A stretch of DNA of 64,000 nucleotides, taken from positions 1,116,001 to 1,180,000 of the forward strand of contig NZ_JAJOLP010000001.1 in NCBI RefSeq assembly GCF_021129215.1, in the 5' to 3' direction. Positions 1 to 8,563 of this stretch are shown here, piece by piece. The position numbers were made by a program, and so were the translations under genes. How positions within the stretch are numbered: position 1 is the stretch's first letter; every line of letters begins with the position of its first letter. Below the pieces are notes generated by a model. That model was not told the DNA's origin. It saw nothing but the letters and a program-made list of their open reading frames with translations, and ran no database searches. Source of the stretch: Agromyces sp. S2-1-8 (GTDB lineage Bacteria > Actinomycetota > Actinomycetes > Actinomycetales > Microbacteriaceae).

Positions 1-2
1 CC

Positions 3-473
3 GAACGCACCAATCGGTTGCGCTGGCCGCGCGGTCGCGCGAGGTACTACCTCGCCCTGCTCATCGAGCTCGCCCGCCTGCGGCCGACCGCCTTCGAGCT
101 CGGCCTCGACGGCGCCGCGCCACGACCGGCGCCCGGCACGCTCATCGCCGTCGGCAGCACGCGCAGCTACGGCGGGGGCATGCCCGTGTGCCCCGACGCC
201 GACCCGGCCGACGGCCTGCTCGACGTCACCCACGTCGGACCGCTCGGCCGGGCGAAGCTCGTGCGCCTGTTCCCGCTGCTGCTGCGCGGCGTGCACGTCG
301 ACCGGCCCGAGGTGACGACCTCGCGCGTCGCGACCGTCGACGTCGACGCCCCCGGGCTCGTCGTCTACGCCGACGGCGAGCGGGTCGGAACCGGCCGCGC
401 GCGCATCCGGGTGGTGCCCGGCGCGCTCACGGTGCTCGTACCGTCGGACGATGCGCCCGAGGCCTCCGCATGA
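3..473 (+). CDS. Diacylglycerol kinase-family lipid kinase, C-terminal part (5' truncated by window edge)
   Basis: The reading frame is open to the first base, so the true start lies upstream. The visible 156 or so residues match the C-terminal domain of the DagK/YegS/sphingosine-kinase family: a glycine-rich stretch followed by a segment that places a lipid-kinase product in the membrane context, and the closing signature with YADGE, then RIRVVPGAL and VLVP, which is the usual end of these proteins. Such enzymes phosphorylate diacylglycerol or related lipids. The stop TGA overlaps the ATG of the downstream oxidoreductase (ATGA), so the two are probably co-translated. The N-terminal ATP-binding catalytic domain cannot be seen, so substrate is unknown. 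Confidence 0.75.
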   Translation, partial: ERTNRLRWPRGRARYYLALLIELARLRPTAFELGLDGAAPRPAPGTLIAVGSTRSYGGGMPVCPDADPADGLLDVTHVGPLGRAKLVRLFPLLLRGVHVDRPEVTTSRVATVDVDAPGLVVYADGERVGTGRARIRVVPGALTVLVPSDDAPEASA

Positions 474-2113
474 CCGCCTTCGACCACGACGTCGTCGTCA
501 TCGGATCGGGCTTCGGCGGCTCGGTCGCGGCGCTGCGCCTCTCGGCGAAGGGCTATCGCGTGCACGTCTACGAAGCAGGACGCCGCTTCGCCGACACCGA
601 CTTCGCGAAGACCTCGTGGAACGTTCGCCGCTACCTCTGGGCGCCCGCGATCGGATGCTTCGGGGTGCAGCGCATCCACCGGCTGCCCCACGTCATGATC
701 CTCGCCGGTGCGGGCGTCGGCGGCGGATCGCTCAACTACGCGAACACGCTCTACGAGCCCGGCCCGGCGTTCTTCGCCGATCCGCAGTGGGCGGCCCTCG
801 GCGACTGGCACGACGAGCTCGCCCCCCACTACGCCACCGCGAAGCGCATGCTCGGCGTCGTCGAGCAGTACCCGCACTCGGGCCCCGTCGAGCGGATCAT
901 GGAGGGGGCGGCGAACGACCTCGGCGTCGGCGACACCTTCCGCCGGGCACCCGTCGGGGTGTTCTTCGGCGCGCCCGGCGAGACGGTGCCCGATCCGTTC
1001 TTCGGCGGCGACGGCCCCGACCGCACGGGCTGCACGCTGTGCGGCAACTGCATGGTCGGCTGCCGGGTCGGCGCGAAGAACACCCTCGCGAAGAACTACC
1101 TCGCGCTCGCCGAGCGGCTCGGGGCGACGATCGAGCCGCTCCGCACGGTCGTCGAGGTGCGGCCGCGCGCGGGCGGCGGCTACGAGGTGACGACCGTGCG
1201 CAGCGGAGCGTGGCTCGCCCGCGACCGTCGCACGGTCAGCGCCGAGCAGGTCGTGTTCGCGGCCGGCACCTGGGGCACGCAGCAGCTGCTGCACCGGATG
1301 AAGGACTCGGGCGCCCTGCCCGCACTCCCCGATGCGCTGGGCCGGCTCACGCGCACGAACTCCGAGGCGCTCGACGGCGCCGTCGCGATCGCGGTGCCGG
1401 AGGAACTCGAGCTCGCCCGCGGCGTCGCCATCACGACGTCGTTCCACGTCGACGAGCGCACCCATGTCGAGAACGTGCGCTACGGACCCGGCTCGAATCT
1501 CATGGGCATGCTCGCGACCGGGCTCGTTCCGGGTGACCGATCGCTCCTCGCCCGACTCGGCTCGCTCGTCGGCGGGATGCTCCGGCATCCCGTCACCGCG
1601 CTGCGGCTCGGCTCGCTGCGCCGGTGGAGCGAACGCGGCATCATCGCCCTCGTCATGCAGACCGCCGACAACTCGCTCACCCTGTCGCTGCGGCGACGCT
1701 TCGGGCGACGGGTGCTCACGAGCGCCCAGGGCGAGGGCGACCCCAACCCGAGCCACCTGCCCGGCGCGCATCTCGCCGCACAGGCCATCGCGGCGCGGGT
1801 CGCGTCGGCGAGCGGTGTGCACGCCGAGGCGCGCGGCTCCTGGCCCGAGGTGTTCGGCATCCCGCTGACGGCGCACTTCCTGGGCGGAGCCGTCGTGTCG
1901 GGCTCGCCAGACCAGGGGGTCGTCGACCGGTACCACCGGGTCTGGGGCTACCCGGGGCTGCACGTCGTCGACGGCGCCGCGGTGCCCGCGAACCCGGGCG
2001 TGAACCCCTCCCTCACGATCACCGCCATGGCCGAGCGGGCCGTCTCGCTCTGGCCGCGGCGCAGCGGCGCCGACGAGCGGCCGACGCAGGAGGAGCTGCT
2101 CGCGCGGCACTGA
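470..2113 (+). CDS. GMC-family FAD-dependent oxidoreductase (cholesterol-oxidase-like)
   Basis: 547 residues, ATG chosen because it overlaps the upstream stop as ATGA; longer in-frame extension into the kinase gene is not credible. An FAD-binding Rossmann motif (VVVIGSGFGGSVAA) starts at residue 8. The middle carries a cysteine cluster (TGCTLCGNCMVGCR) typical of actinobacterial cholesterol-oxidase-like GMC proteins, and the C-terminus has the family motif with NPGVNPSLTITAMAER, where the last FAD contact lies. It likely oxidises an alcohol group on a sterol or other bulky substrate in the cytoplasm. Coupling to a lipid kinase hints at lipid metabolism, but the substrate is inferred only from family resemblance. 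Confidence 0.85.
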   Translation: MTAFDHDVVVIGSGFGGSVAALRLSAKGYRVHVYEAGRRFADTDFAKTSWNVRRYLWAPAIGCFGVQRIHRLPHVMILAGAGVGGGSLNYANTLYEPGPAFFADPQWAALGDWHDELAPHYATAKRMLGVVEQYPHSGPVERIMEGAANDLGVGDTFRRAPVGVFFGAPGETVPDPFFGGDGPDRTGCTLCGNCMVGCRVGAKNTLAKNYLALAERLGATIEPLRTVVEVRPRAGGGYEVTTVRSGAWLARDRRTVSAEQVVFAAGTWGTQQLLHRMKDSGALPALPDALGRLTRTNSEALDGAVAIAVPEELELARGVAITTSFHVDERTHVENVRYGPGSNLMGMLATGLVPGDRSLLARLGSLVGGMLRHPVTALRLGSLRRWSERGIIALVMQTADNSLTLSLRRRFGRRVLTSAQGEGDPNPSHLPGAHLAAQAIAARVASASGVHAEARGSWPEVFGIPLTAHFLGGAVVSGSPDQGVVDRYHRVWGYPGLHVVDGAAVPANPGVNPSLTITAMAERAVSLWPRRSGADERPTQEELLARH

Positions 2114-2191
2114 ACCGTTCGGGCGGCGCCGTCGAGGCGGGCGGCGTCGCCACGAGGCATCCGCCCCCTGTCGGCACCCGCCGCGCCCGAG

Positions 2192-2197
2192 TACCAT
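2192..2197 (+). promoter_or_regulatory. Candidate -10 box for a leaderless transcript
   Basis: TACCAT lies 7 nt upstream of the ATG at 2205, the spacing expected if transcription starts at the start codon. No Shine-Dalgarno sequence is visible in between. Confidence 0.45.
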
Positions 2198-2204
2198 CTC
2201 GCGC

Positions 2205-2939
2205 ATGGCCGAGCTGCCGGATTTCAGCGACCTGCGAGCCCTCTTCGTGAACTGCACGCTCAAGCGAAGTCCCGAGGTGAGCAACACCCAGGGGCTCATG
2301 GACGCGAGCATCGCGCTCATGCGCGAGCACGGCGTGCGCGTCGACGCCCTGCGATTCGTCGACCTGGATGTCGCGACCGGGGTCTACCCCGACATGCGCG
2401 AGCACGGCTGGGCGACCGACGCGTGGCCCGACGAGGTCTGGCCGCTCGTCGACGCCGCCGACATCCTCGTGGTGGGCGGGCCGATCTGGCTCGGCGACAA
2501 CTCGTCGATCACGAAGAAGTTCATCGAGCGCATCTACTCGATGAGCGGGCTCTTCAACGATCGCGGCCAGTACGTGTACTACGGCAAGGTCGGCGGGGCG
2601 GTCATCACCGGCAACGAAGACGGCATCAAGCACTGCGCGATGGACATCCTCTACAGCCTGCAGCACGTGGGCTACGCGATCCCGCCGGGCGCCGACGCGG
2701 GCTGGATCGGCGAGGCCGGGCCCGGCCCGAGCTACCTCGACCCCGGGTCGGGCGGCCCCGAGAACGACTTCACGAACCGCAACACCACGTTCATGACCTA
2801 CAACCTGCTGCACCTCGCGCGGCTGCTGAAGGACGCCGGCGGGTTCCCGGTCGGCGGCAACCTGCGCTCGGAGTGGGACGGGGGCGACCACTACGGGTTC
2901 GAGGTCGACCCGTACGACGAGAACCCCGAGTACCGCTGA
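2205..2939 (+). CDS. Flavodoxin-family NAD(P)H-dependent oxidoreductase
   Basis: 244 residues. The N-terminus has a flavodoxin-like phosphate-binding loop region (LFVNCTLKRSPEVSNTQGL, residues 13-31) and then ADILVVGGPIWLGDNSS (about residue 85), the FMN-contacting loop of NADPH-dependent FMN reductase-like proteins. It is longer than typical quinone reductases because of a C-terminal extension with conserved polar residues. It probably uses FMN to reduce quinones or similar compounds. Start ATG fits a leaderless promoter. Monocistronic: upstream gene ends 91 bp away and a secreted peptidase follows. Confidence 0.8.
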   Translation: MAELPDFSDLRALFVNCTLKRSPEVSNTQGLMDASIALMREHGVRVDALRFVDLDVATGVYPDMREHGWATDAWPDEVWPLVDAADILVVGGPIWLGDNSSITKKFIERIYSMSGLFNDRGQYVYYGKVGGAVITGNEDGIKHCAMDILYSLQHVGYAIPPGADAGWIGEAGPGPSYLDPGSGGPENDFTNRNTTFMTYNLLHLARLLKDAGGFPVGGNLRSEWDGGDHYGFEVDPYDENPEYR

Positions 2940-3108
2940 GCGCGGGGGACGAACGGGCCGGAATCGTTGAACAATCTGGACGCCCGGCTCTTGAGCCGTG
3001 CCACGTCCCCTCCGTAGGCTGCCCATACGTCTGGGGGGACGGTCGTGACGGATCCATCCTCGGATTCGTGTCGCATTCGCGCCATGCCATCTCGACGAGG
3101 AGAAGCAC

Positions 3109-4257
3109 ATGACCAACGACCCGAAGACTCAGCACCGTCGCCCGAGGGGGGTCGCGCTCGCCGCAGCAGCCGCCCTCGCACTCGCCGCCCCGCTCACGGC
3201 CGGCGCACCCGCCCTCGCCGACGCGAACTTCCCGTCGCCCGAGGGCAACACCAACATCTCGAGCATCGTCGACTACGCCGACCTCGTCGCCGAGCTCGAG
3301 AAGCTCGAGGCCACCTCGCGCTTCGGGCTCGACGCCTTCACCCTGGCCGAGGCCGGCACCGCGGTGAACACCTCCGAGACGGGGCGCGCCCTCTACGTCG
3401 CGACCGTCGGCGACGGCCCCGAGAACGTGTGGCTGCAGGGCCGCATCCACGGCAACGAGCCCTACGGCACCGAGTCGCTGCTCGCGGTGCTCAAGGAGCT
3501 CGGCACCAACGGCTCGCCCCAGTGGGAACTGCTGCGCGACGCGTACACGTTCCACGTCATCCCGATGTACAACCCCGACGGATCGGAGCTGAACATCCGC
3601 CACACGGTGCTGCAGGACGGCACGAACAAGCGGATCGACCTCAACCGCGACTGGGGTGTCGGCAAGTTCGAGGCCGCCGAGTCGGAGGCCTATTACGAGT
3701 ACTGGACGATGGTCGACCCGGCCTTCGCCGTCGACGTCCACCACCAGGGACTCAAGACCGAGCGCGGCGACGGCGACGAGGTCACCCTGTCGCTCGGCGT
3801 CTCGCTCGCACCCGGCGGGCCCACGCTGCCCGGCATCCAGGGCGGCGCCTACGACGTGCTCACCCGTCAGATGCAGGTGCACGTCTTCGACGAGCTCTCG
3901 AAGTACGGGTACATCAACATCGACCGCTACGACGTCGGACGCGGTGTCGAGATCGACATCAAGGGCGGCGTGGTCTCGGCGATGATGCTCGGGCTGAACC
4001 ACGACGGGCTGAACCCCGAGGGGCACAGCAACCCCGCGATCTTCTTCGAGACGAGCGGCAACACCTCCGACGGCAGCCTCGGCCAGAAGGCGCGCGGCAA
4101 GTCGATCCAGCAGAACGTGCTCGCGCTGCGGGAGCTGCTGACGGGCATGGCGACCGGCGAGGTGCCCCAGGAGGACCCGGCCCGATGGGACGAGATCCCG
4201 CACGCGCCGGTGACCGCGTACCAGACCGACACCGGAGTCATCCCCGCGTCGTTCTGA
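3109..4257 (+). CDS. Secreted M14-family zinc carboxypeptidase
   Basis: 382 residues with a strong Shine-Dalgarno (GAGGAGAAG) before the ATG. Residues 1-38 form a Sec signal peptide ending near ALADA. Family motifs are in order: HGNE with zinc ligands H114 and E117, NRDW around 179-182 (substrate-binding N and R), a zinc histidine in DVHHQG near 211, and AIFFETSG near 313 carrying the catalytic glutamate. These are the hallmarks of metallocarboxypeptidases that trim C-terminal residues from peptides outside the cell. A strong hairpin terminator follows 26 bp after the stop, so it is a single-gene unit. Confidence 0.88.
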   Translation: MTNDPKTQHRRPRGVALAAAAALALAAPLTAGAPALADANFPSPEGNTNISSIVDYADLVAELEKLEATSRFGLDAFTLAEAGTAVNTSETGRALYVATVGDGPENVWLQGRIHGNEPYGTESLLAVLKELGTNGSPQWELLRDAYTFHVIPMYNPDGSELNIRHTVLQDGTNKRIDLNRDWGVGKFEAAESEAYYEYWTMVDPAFAVDVHHQGLKTERGDGDEVTLSLGVSLAPGGPTLPGIQGGAYDVLTRQMQVHVFDELSKYGYINIDRYDVGRGVEIDIKGGVVSAMMLGLNHDGLNPEGHSNPAIFFETSGNTSDGSLGQKARGKSIQQNVLALRELLTGMATGEVPQEDPARWDEIPHAPVTAYQTDTGVIPASF

Positions 4258-4282
4258 GGTACTGCGTGCTCGACGTACGATC

Positions 4283-4322
4283 CGGCGGCGGCCGGTCCCG
4301 AACCCGGGGCCGGCCGCCGCCG
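4283..4322. terminator. Strong GC-rich hairpin after the M14 carboxypeptidase
   Basis: A perfect 13-bp stem (4283-4295 pairing with 4310-4322) encloses a 14-nt loop that can itself pair CCC with GGG. There is no long T tract, as is usual in actinobacteria. It lies between convergent genes and may stop both transcripts. Confidence 0.7.
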
Positions 4323-4364
4323 CCGTCGTCAGCCGTCCCGGCGTCGGGCGGCCCGTCGGCCCGC

Positions 4365-4880
4365 TCAGTGCCGCTCGTCGCGCTCGGCGAGGTAGGCCGC
4401 GTTGCCGCGGAGGGAGGCCTCGTAGCGCAGGAGCTCATCGGTGCGCACGCGGTCGGCGACGAGCTCGAGCATGATCGCGAAGGCGGCGTCGTGCCGGCCG
4501 GCCGCGTGCAGGCTCGTCGCGTGCCACACCTTCAGCGAGTCGGACTCGGGGAACGCGTCGCGTGCCCGCTCGAGCACTGCGAGTGACTCGTCGAGCCGGC
4601 CGAGGTTTCGCAGCGTGCTGCCGTACTGCAGCAGGCAGCGGCGCAGCGCGTCGCCGTCGAGCCCGGCGGCCATCGCCTGCTCGTAGTAGCCGGCCGCGGT
4701 CTGCTCTTCGCCGGCCGTGTCGTAGGCGCCGCCCACCTCGTAGAGCACCTCGGGTTCATCGGGATGCTCCACGAGGACGGCGAGGAACGCGTCGATCGTG
4801 GGCTGCATGTGGGCCCGGTCGCGCGCCGCGAAGATCTCGGCGAGGCGGGCGTGGAGTTCGGGCGGCGTCGGCTGCGGCAT
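4365..4880 (-). CDS. Tetratricopeptide repeat (TPR) protein
   Basis: 171 residues from ATG 4880 (an alternative ATG at 4898 adds six residues). The sequence is helical and contains recognisable TPR helix pairs, for example HPDEPEVLYEVGGAYDTAG then EEQTAAGYYEQAMAAG, and LGRLDESLAVLERARDAFP followed by WHATSLHAAGRHDAAF. Such proteins are usually adaptor or chaperone-like scaffolds; small actinobacterial versions resemble TPR_5-type proteins. There is no signal peptide or membrane segment. No partner is evident; the gene downstream on the other strand is the M14 peptidase. Confidence 0.75.
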   Translation of the reverse strand: MPQPTPPELHARLAEIFAARDRAHMQPTIDAFLAVLVEHPDEPEVLYEVGGAYDTAGEEQTAAGYYEQAMAAGLDGDALRRCLLQYGSTLRNLGRLDESLAVLERARDAFPESDSLKVWHATSLHAAGRHDAAFAIMLELVADRVRTDELLRYEASLRGNAAYLAERDERH

Positions 4881-4962
4881 CCGCCCAGTGTGCCGCACCC
4901 TTCGCTCGCGCGCGCTCAGGCGACTCGAGCGCGGGTGGGTGCGCCCGGCCCGCTTTGGGGAG

Positions 4963-5020
4963 GCGAGTCGCCGGAAGATGCTGCTTGCAGCGCGTTCGGG
5001 CGCACTTCCTGGCGACTCGC
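4963..5020. repeat. Palindromic element B1 (arms 4963-4981 and 5002-5020)
   Basis: Left arm GCGAGTCGCCGGAAGATGC and right arm GCACTTCCTGGCGACTCGC are imperfect inverted repeats (15 of 19 pair) separated by exactly 20 nt. Two relatives lie on the other side of the neighbouring nuclease gene. A partial arm (GGCGACTCGAG) also occurs at 4919-4929. Confidence 0.75.
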
Positions 5021-5051
5021 GTGTCTGGGCGTGGCGTCGGATCGGTCGAGT

Positions 5052-5975
5052 TCAGCGCGAGCGTGCGGCGAGTGCACGCGCGACCCGCGCGACCGTATCG
5101 GCCGGGTCGCGGAACAGCCCGTGCGATCGGACGCGCACCACGAGCCATCCCGCCTCGTGCAGTCGGTCGAACCGAGCGATGTCGTGCTCGTACTGCTGGG
5201 TGCTGGTGCGATGCTGGTCGCCGTCGTACTCGATGGCGATGCGCAGTTCGGGGTACGCGAGGTCCACACGGGCGATGAAGCGACCGTCGACGGCCGTGAC
5301 GACATGGTTCACGACCGGTTCGGGCAGTCCAGGACGTGCGAGCAGGAGTCGCACCAGTGTCTCGGGCCGCGACTCGGCGCCGACTCTCACGAGCGGTGCG
5401 GCTTCGGTCGCGAGGCGGCTCCCGCGCCCGCGGAACTCTTGCGCGGCTTCGACCAGTTCGTCGAGCGACAGGAACGGGCGCAGATCGAGTGGATCGAGGA
5501 CGGCCGGGTCGAGCACGAGGTGATCGCCGGCGGCGACGAGGTCGTCGAGTGCGAGGACCCCGGCGAGCTGCAGCCAGGTCGAGGCCGCGTCGGTCACGGG
5601 AAGGCCACCGCGGACGACGATCGTCGCGCGGTCGGGCCCGAGCTCGTGGCCGATCACGCCGCGCGTACGCGGGGGTCGCCGCGGAGCGAACGTGGAGACG
5701 TGCAGCGGCGCGGTCGGGTCGAACCGCGTCGGCAGCGGGACGCCCCAGAGCCGGGCGGCCGTGTCGTGGCTGAAGAACTGCCCTGGCCTCAGCCGGGGCA
5801 GGTAGGTGCGGCAGCGAGCCACCGTATCGGATGCCTCGGCGACCGTCCGGACTCCGTGGAAGGGCCGCAGCAGGTCGGGCCCGCGAAGGCGTCCGGTGCC
5901 GAGCCCCGAGCGAACGCCTTCCGCCGTCGTGAACGCGCGACGACCCAGCTCGTCGGGGAGCGGCACGCGAGGCAT
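5052..5975 (-). CDS. DUF559/Vsr-like endonuclease-domain protein
   Basis: 307 residues from ATG 5975, chosen because a CAGAGT -10-like box sits 6 nt upstream; an in-frame start at 6002 exists. The N-terminal two thirds resemble the AbiEi-type winged-helix region common in these actinobacterial proteins. The C-terminal 100 residues form a PD-(D/E)XK-like fold: SRPETLVRLLL, then RVDLAYPELRIAIEYDGDQH with the acidic and lysine-position residues, and DIARFDRLHEAGW then VVRV. The family is common in Microbacteriaceae and uncharacterised. It stands alone between palindromic repeats, not in an obvious restriction system. Nuclease activity is inferred from the motif only. Confidence 0.75.
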   Translation of the reverse strand: MPRVPLPDELGRRAFTTAEGVRSGLGTGRLRGPDLLRPFHGVRTVAEASDTVARCRTYLPRLRPGQFFSHDTAARLWGVPLPTRFDPTAPLHVSTFAPRRPPRTRGVIGHELGPDRATIVVRGGLPVTDAASTWLQLAGVLALDDLVAAGDHLVLDPAVLDPLDLRPFLSLDELVEAAQEFRGRGSRLATEAAPLVRVGAESRPETLVRLLLARPGLPEPVVNHVVTAVDGRFIARVDLAYPELRIAIEYDGDQHRTSTQQYEHDIARFDRLHEAGWLVVRVRSHGLFRDPADTVARVARALAARSR

Positions 5976-6053
5976 TCCGACACTCTGACGCACCTGGACC
6001 ACGGACGTCGCCCGTCATCCACAGGGCGAGTCACCGCCTCCGGTCTCAGGGGT

Positions 6054-6109
6054 CGAGTCGCCGAGAAGTGCCCTTCGCGACTCGCTCAGCCGCATCTTCC
6101 GGCGACTCG
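6054..6109. repeat. Palindromic element B2
   Basis: Arms CGAGTCGCCGAGAAGTGC (6054-6071) and GCATCTTCCGGCGACTCG (6092-6109) pair at 14 of 18 positions across a 20-nt spacer. The spacer shares about 12 of 20 bases with that of element B3. Confidence 0.75.
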
Positions 6110-6166
6110 TCGCACCGGGCGAGCGGGAACCCGGAGCGGCGCGCGCTCGTGCGCCCTGAGGCCGGA

Positions 6167-6222
6167 CGACTCGCCGAAAAGTGCGGTTCGATGCACGCTG
6201 AGCAGCACTTTTTGGCGACTCG
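6167..6222. repeat. Palindromic element B3
   Basis: Arms CGACTCGCCGAAAAGTGC (6167-6184) and GCACTTTTTGGCGACTCG (6205-6222) pair at 16 of 18 positions across a 20-nt spacer, the same geometry as B1 and B2. Confidence 0.8.
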
Positions 6223-6286
6223 GCGAGGGGGGAGACGAGGCACGCCGCGCGGACGGGAGGCGAGGCGAGGCGAGGCGGCGCGGGGC

Positions 6287-6985
6287 CTACGCCTCGACGA
6301 GCGCCCGCTTGACGACGCTCGTGAAGAAGCCGAGCCCGTCGACGCCCGAGCGCATCGCCGCAGCGGTGTCGGGGCCGAAGCCCGGCTCGACGGCGTGCTC
6401 GGGGTGCGGCATCAGGCCGACGACGTTGCCGCGCGCGTTCGTGATGCCCGCGATGTCGCGCAGCGACCCGTTCGGGTTCACGTCGACGTAGCGGAAGACC
6501 ACGCGGCCCTCGCCCTCGAGCCGGTCGAGCGTCTCGTCGGACGCGATGAAGCCGCCCTCGCCGTTCTTCAGCGGGATGGTGATCTGCTGGCCGGCGTCGA
6601 ACTCGGCGGTCCACGCGGTCGACGCGTTCTCGACGGTGAGCACCTGGTCGCGGCAGATGAACGAGCCGTGGTCGTTGCGGATGAGCCCGCCCTCGAGCAG
6701 GCCCGCCTCGGTCAGCATCTGGAAGCCGTTGCAGATGCCGAGCACGGGCATGCCCGCGTTCGCCGCGGCGACGACCTCGGTCATGATCGGCGAGAGCGAG
6801 GCGATCGCACCGCAGCGCAGGTAGTCGCCGTAGCTGAATCCGCCGGGCAGGATGAGCGCGTCGACGCCCTCGAGGTCGTGCGAGCCGTGCCAGAGCGCGA
6901 CGGGCTCGCCGCCCGCGAGTCGCACCGCGCGCTGCGCGTCGCGGTCGTCGAGCGAGCCGGGGAAGGTGATGACGCCGATACGCAT
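6287..6985 (-). CDS. purQ: Phosphoribosylformylglycinamidine synthase glutaminase subunit
   Basis: 232 residues, class I glutamine amidotransferase. It releases ammonia from glutamine for conversion of FGAR to FGAM in purine synthesis, working with PurS and PurL. Visible motifs: [17 protein letters not shown] at the start, [15 protein letters not shown], the nucleophile elbow [11 protein letters not shown] with the catalytic cysteine near residue 88, and [11 protein letters not shown] with the catalytic histidine and glutamate. It lies 14 bp after purS on the same strand. purL, which often follows, is not in this window; a repeat-filled gap follows instead. Confidence 0.95.
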   Translation of the reverse strand: MRIGVITFPGSLDDRDAQRAVRLAGGEPVALWHGSHDLEGVDALILPGGFSYGDYLRCGAIASLSPIMTEVVAAANAGMPVLGICNGFQMLTEAGLLEGGLIRNDHGSFICRDQVLTVENASTAWTAEFDAGQQITIPLKNGEGGFIASDETLDRLEGEGRVVFRYVDVNPNGSLRDIAGITNARGNVVGLMPHPEHAVEPGFGPDTAAAMRSGVDGLGFFTSVVKRALVEA

Positions 6986-6999
6986 GCGAACCCCGCCGC

Positions 7000-7332
7000 T
7001 CAGTGGGTCTCGCCCGCGGGGGCGCCGAAGCCGTCGCCCGCGACCGCACCGGCCTCGGCCGCCTCTTCGGCGAGCTCGGCGTTGGTGACCTCGTAGTGGA
7101 TGCCCACGACGTCCTCGATGACCTGGTTGGAGAGGATCTCCTCCGCGATCTGCTGCACGTTCGCGCGCAGCGCGTCGTCGACCGGACCGTCGACGGTGAG
7201 TTCGAAGCGCTTGCCGATGCGCACGCCGCTGAACCCGGTGTGACCGGTGCGGGCGAGGGCGCCGGCGACGGCCTTCCCCTGAGGATCGAGCAGTTCGGCC
7301 TTGGGCATCACGTCGACGACGATGGTGGGCAC
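7000..7332 (-). CDS. purS: Phosphoribosylformylglycinamidine synthase subunit PurS
   Basis: 110 residues, GTG start with GGAG about 7 nt upstream. The small PurS fold is recognisable from [31 protein letters not shown] and [18 protein letters not shown]. PurS bridges PurQ and PurL in the multi-subunit FGAM synthase of Gram-positive bacteria. The protein has a roughly 25-residue alanine- and glycine-rich C-terminal tail beyond the usual 80-85 residues. First gene of the purSQ unit. Confidence 0.93.
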   Translation of the reverse strand: MPTIVVDVMPKAELLDPQGKAVAGALARTGHTGFSGVRIGKRFELTVDGPVDDALRANVQQIAEEILSNQVIEDVVGIHYEVTNAELAEEAAEAGAVAGDGFGAPAGETH

Positions 7333-7476
7333 CGCGGTTCTCCGTCCGGTGTCGAGGGTGTGGATGCCTCGATTCTAACCTGCGGTCGACCGCCTCCCGT
7401 GGTCGGGCTGTCCGCACCCCGCAGGGCGGGGCAGGCCCCGATGCGGCGGCTGCGGCGGGCGACGAGAATCCATCGC

Positions 7477-7890
7477 ATGAATCCCGTCGCGCAGGTGCTC
7501 GCCGCCCTCGAGGCGCTGACGCTCGTCACCGTCGGCGTGCTCGAGTCGTTCTTCTTTCGCAGCCCAGAGCTGTACCCGATCTTCCTCATCGACCCCGACG
7601 AGTACGACGCCGTGGCGCTGTGGACCCGCAACGTGGGCGTCTACAACATGCTCATGGGCGCGGCGATCGTCGCGGCGCTCGTGCTCGTGCACCGGGCGAA
7701 CGAGGTGGCGGGCCGCGCGATCATCCTGACGATCTGCGCGATGCACGTCGTGCTCGGCGTCTCGCTCGTGATCTCGGCCCCCGAGCTGTGGCTCTCGGCC
7801 GTGTTCGAGTTCGGGCTCGCGCTCGCGGTCGTCCTCGCGATCGTGATCGGCGACCGACGCCGAGCGCCCGCGCCCGCCGCCGCGATGTGA
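7477..7890 (+). CDS. DUF1304-family small membrane protein
   Basis: 137 residues with four hydrophobic segments (about 8-26, 56-74, 84-101, 107-125). The N-terminal helix plus [11 protein letters not shown] in the second segment is the DUF1304 pattern. Function of the family is unknown. ATG 7477 lies 7 nt after a GAGAAT hexamer (7464-7469), suggesting a leaderless transcript. Divergent from purS and convergent with the next gene. Confidence 0.75.
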   Translation: MNPVAQVLAALEALTLVTVGVLESFFFRSPELYPIFLIDPDEYDAVALWTRNVGVYNMLMGAAIVAALVLVHRANEVAGRAIILTICAMHVVLGVSLVISAPELWLSAVFEFGLALAVVLAIVIGDRRRAPAPAAAM

Positions 7891-7978
7891 CGGCGGGGCG
7901 CGCCTCGCGCTCCCCCACCGAGTCGATCGGGGATGCCTCGGCCGGAGGCAGCCGGACGAGGCATCCGTCGTTCGGTGC

Positions 7979-8362
7979 TCAGCGCCGCGTGAGCGCCTTG
8001 ACGACCAGGCAGACGCCGACGACCACGGCCGCTCCGACCGCGATGACCGCTGCGGGGTGCTCGCGGTACCGTGCCTTGACGTACGCGACGCCGTCGTCGA
8101 GCACCTCCCGCGCCTCCCCGGCGACGACGCTCGCCTGGGTGCCGATCGTCTCGACCGCTTCGGTCGCGCTGCGGCGCACGTCGCTCATCACGTCGCCGAC
8201 GGCGTCGGCGACGTTCTCGACGCGGTCGCCCAGGTCGTCGAGCCGGTCGCCCGCTTCGTCGACCAGGTCTTCGGTCACGTCGCCTGCGCGGTCGGCGGCG
8301 CGTTCGGCCGCGTGACGGGCGGCGGCGACGGTCTCGTCGAGGTCTCTCTCGGTGCCGGACAT
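7979..8362 (-). CDS. YqjD/ElaB-like coiled-coil protein with C-terminal membrane anchor
   Basis: 127 residues from ATG 8362, which has GAAGGGAG upstream. Residues 1-95 are charged, alanine-rich amphipathic helix with repeats such as AADRAGDVTEDLVDEAGDRLDDLGDRV split across heptads, likely coiled coil. The C-terminus reads VKARYREHP followed by a single transmembrane segment and KALTRR, like the ElaB/YqjD family whose Escherichia coli members tether ribosomes to the membrane. That role is not shown for actinobacteria. No obvious operon partner. Confidence 0.65.
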   Translation of the reverse strand: MSGTERDLDETVAAARHAAERAADRAGDVTEDLVDEAGDRLDDLGDRVENVADAVGDVMSDVRRSATEAVETIGTQASVVAGEAREVLDDGVAYVKARYREHPAAVIAVGAAVVVGVCLVVKALTRR

Positions 8363-8514
8363 GGGGGGGCTCCCTTCACGAGATGATCGGCAATCGTACG
8401 CTCGCGAACCCCGAGCGGCCCGATTCGGGCGAGGGGGTTGCCGTGGTGGCCGCACCTTGGTAACGCGGAGGCGGGAGGGCCGCCGGTCGGTTGCGCATCG
8501 ATTGTTCCGGACGT

Positions 8515-8534
8515 ATTATTCCGTGCGGAATAGT
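8515..8534. promoter_or_regulatory. Candidate PadR operator
   Basis: ATTATTCCG-TG-CGGAATAGT is an inverted repeat matching at 8 of 9 arm positions, 30 bp before the PadR start. PadR-type regulators usually repress their own promoter and an adjacent exporter. Confidence 0.6.
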
Positions 8535-8563
8535 TGTGAGCGGATGCCTCGGAGGGGACCGGA

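Larger units (their letters stand above)
5976..6286. other. 311-bp gene-free stretch with two palindromes
   Basis: This gap between the nuclease gene and purQ holds two 56-bp palindromic elements and no plausible coding sequence; the open frames across it have arginine-rich, shadow-like composition. Confidence 0.6.

Noticed and set aside
188..469. Upstream extension of the GMC oxidoreductase
   Set aside because: The extra residues are almost pure Arg/Ala/Pro from reading the kinase gene in another frame; the FAD motif begins just after ATG 470.
6068..7096. Plus-strand open frame opposite purQ
   Set aside because: It is the antisense of purQ and of the palindromic region; composition is shadow-like.
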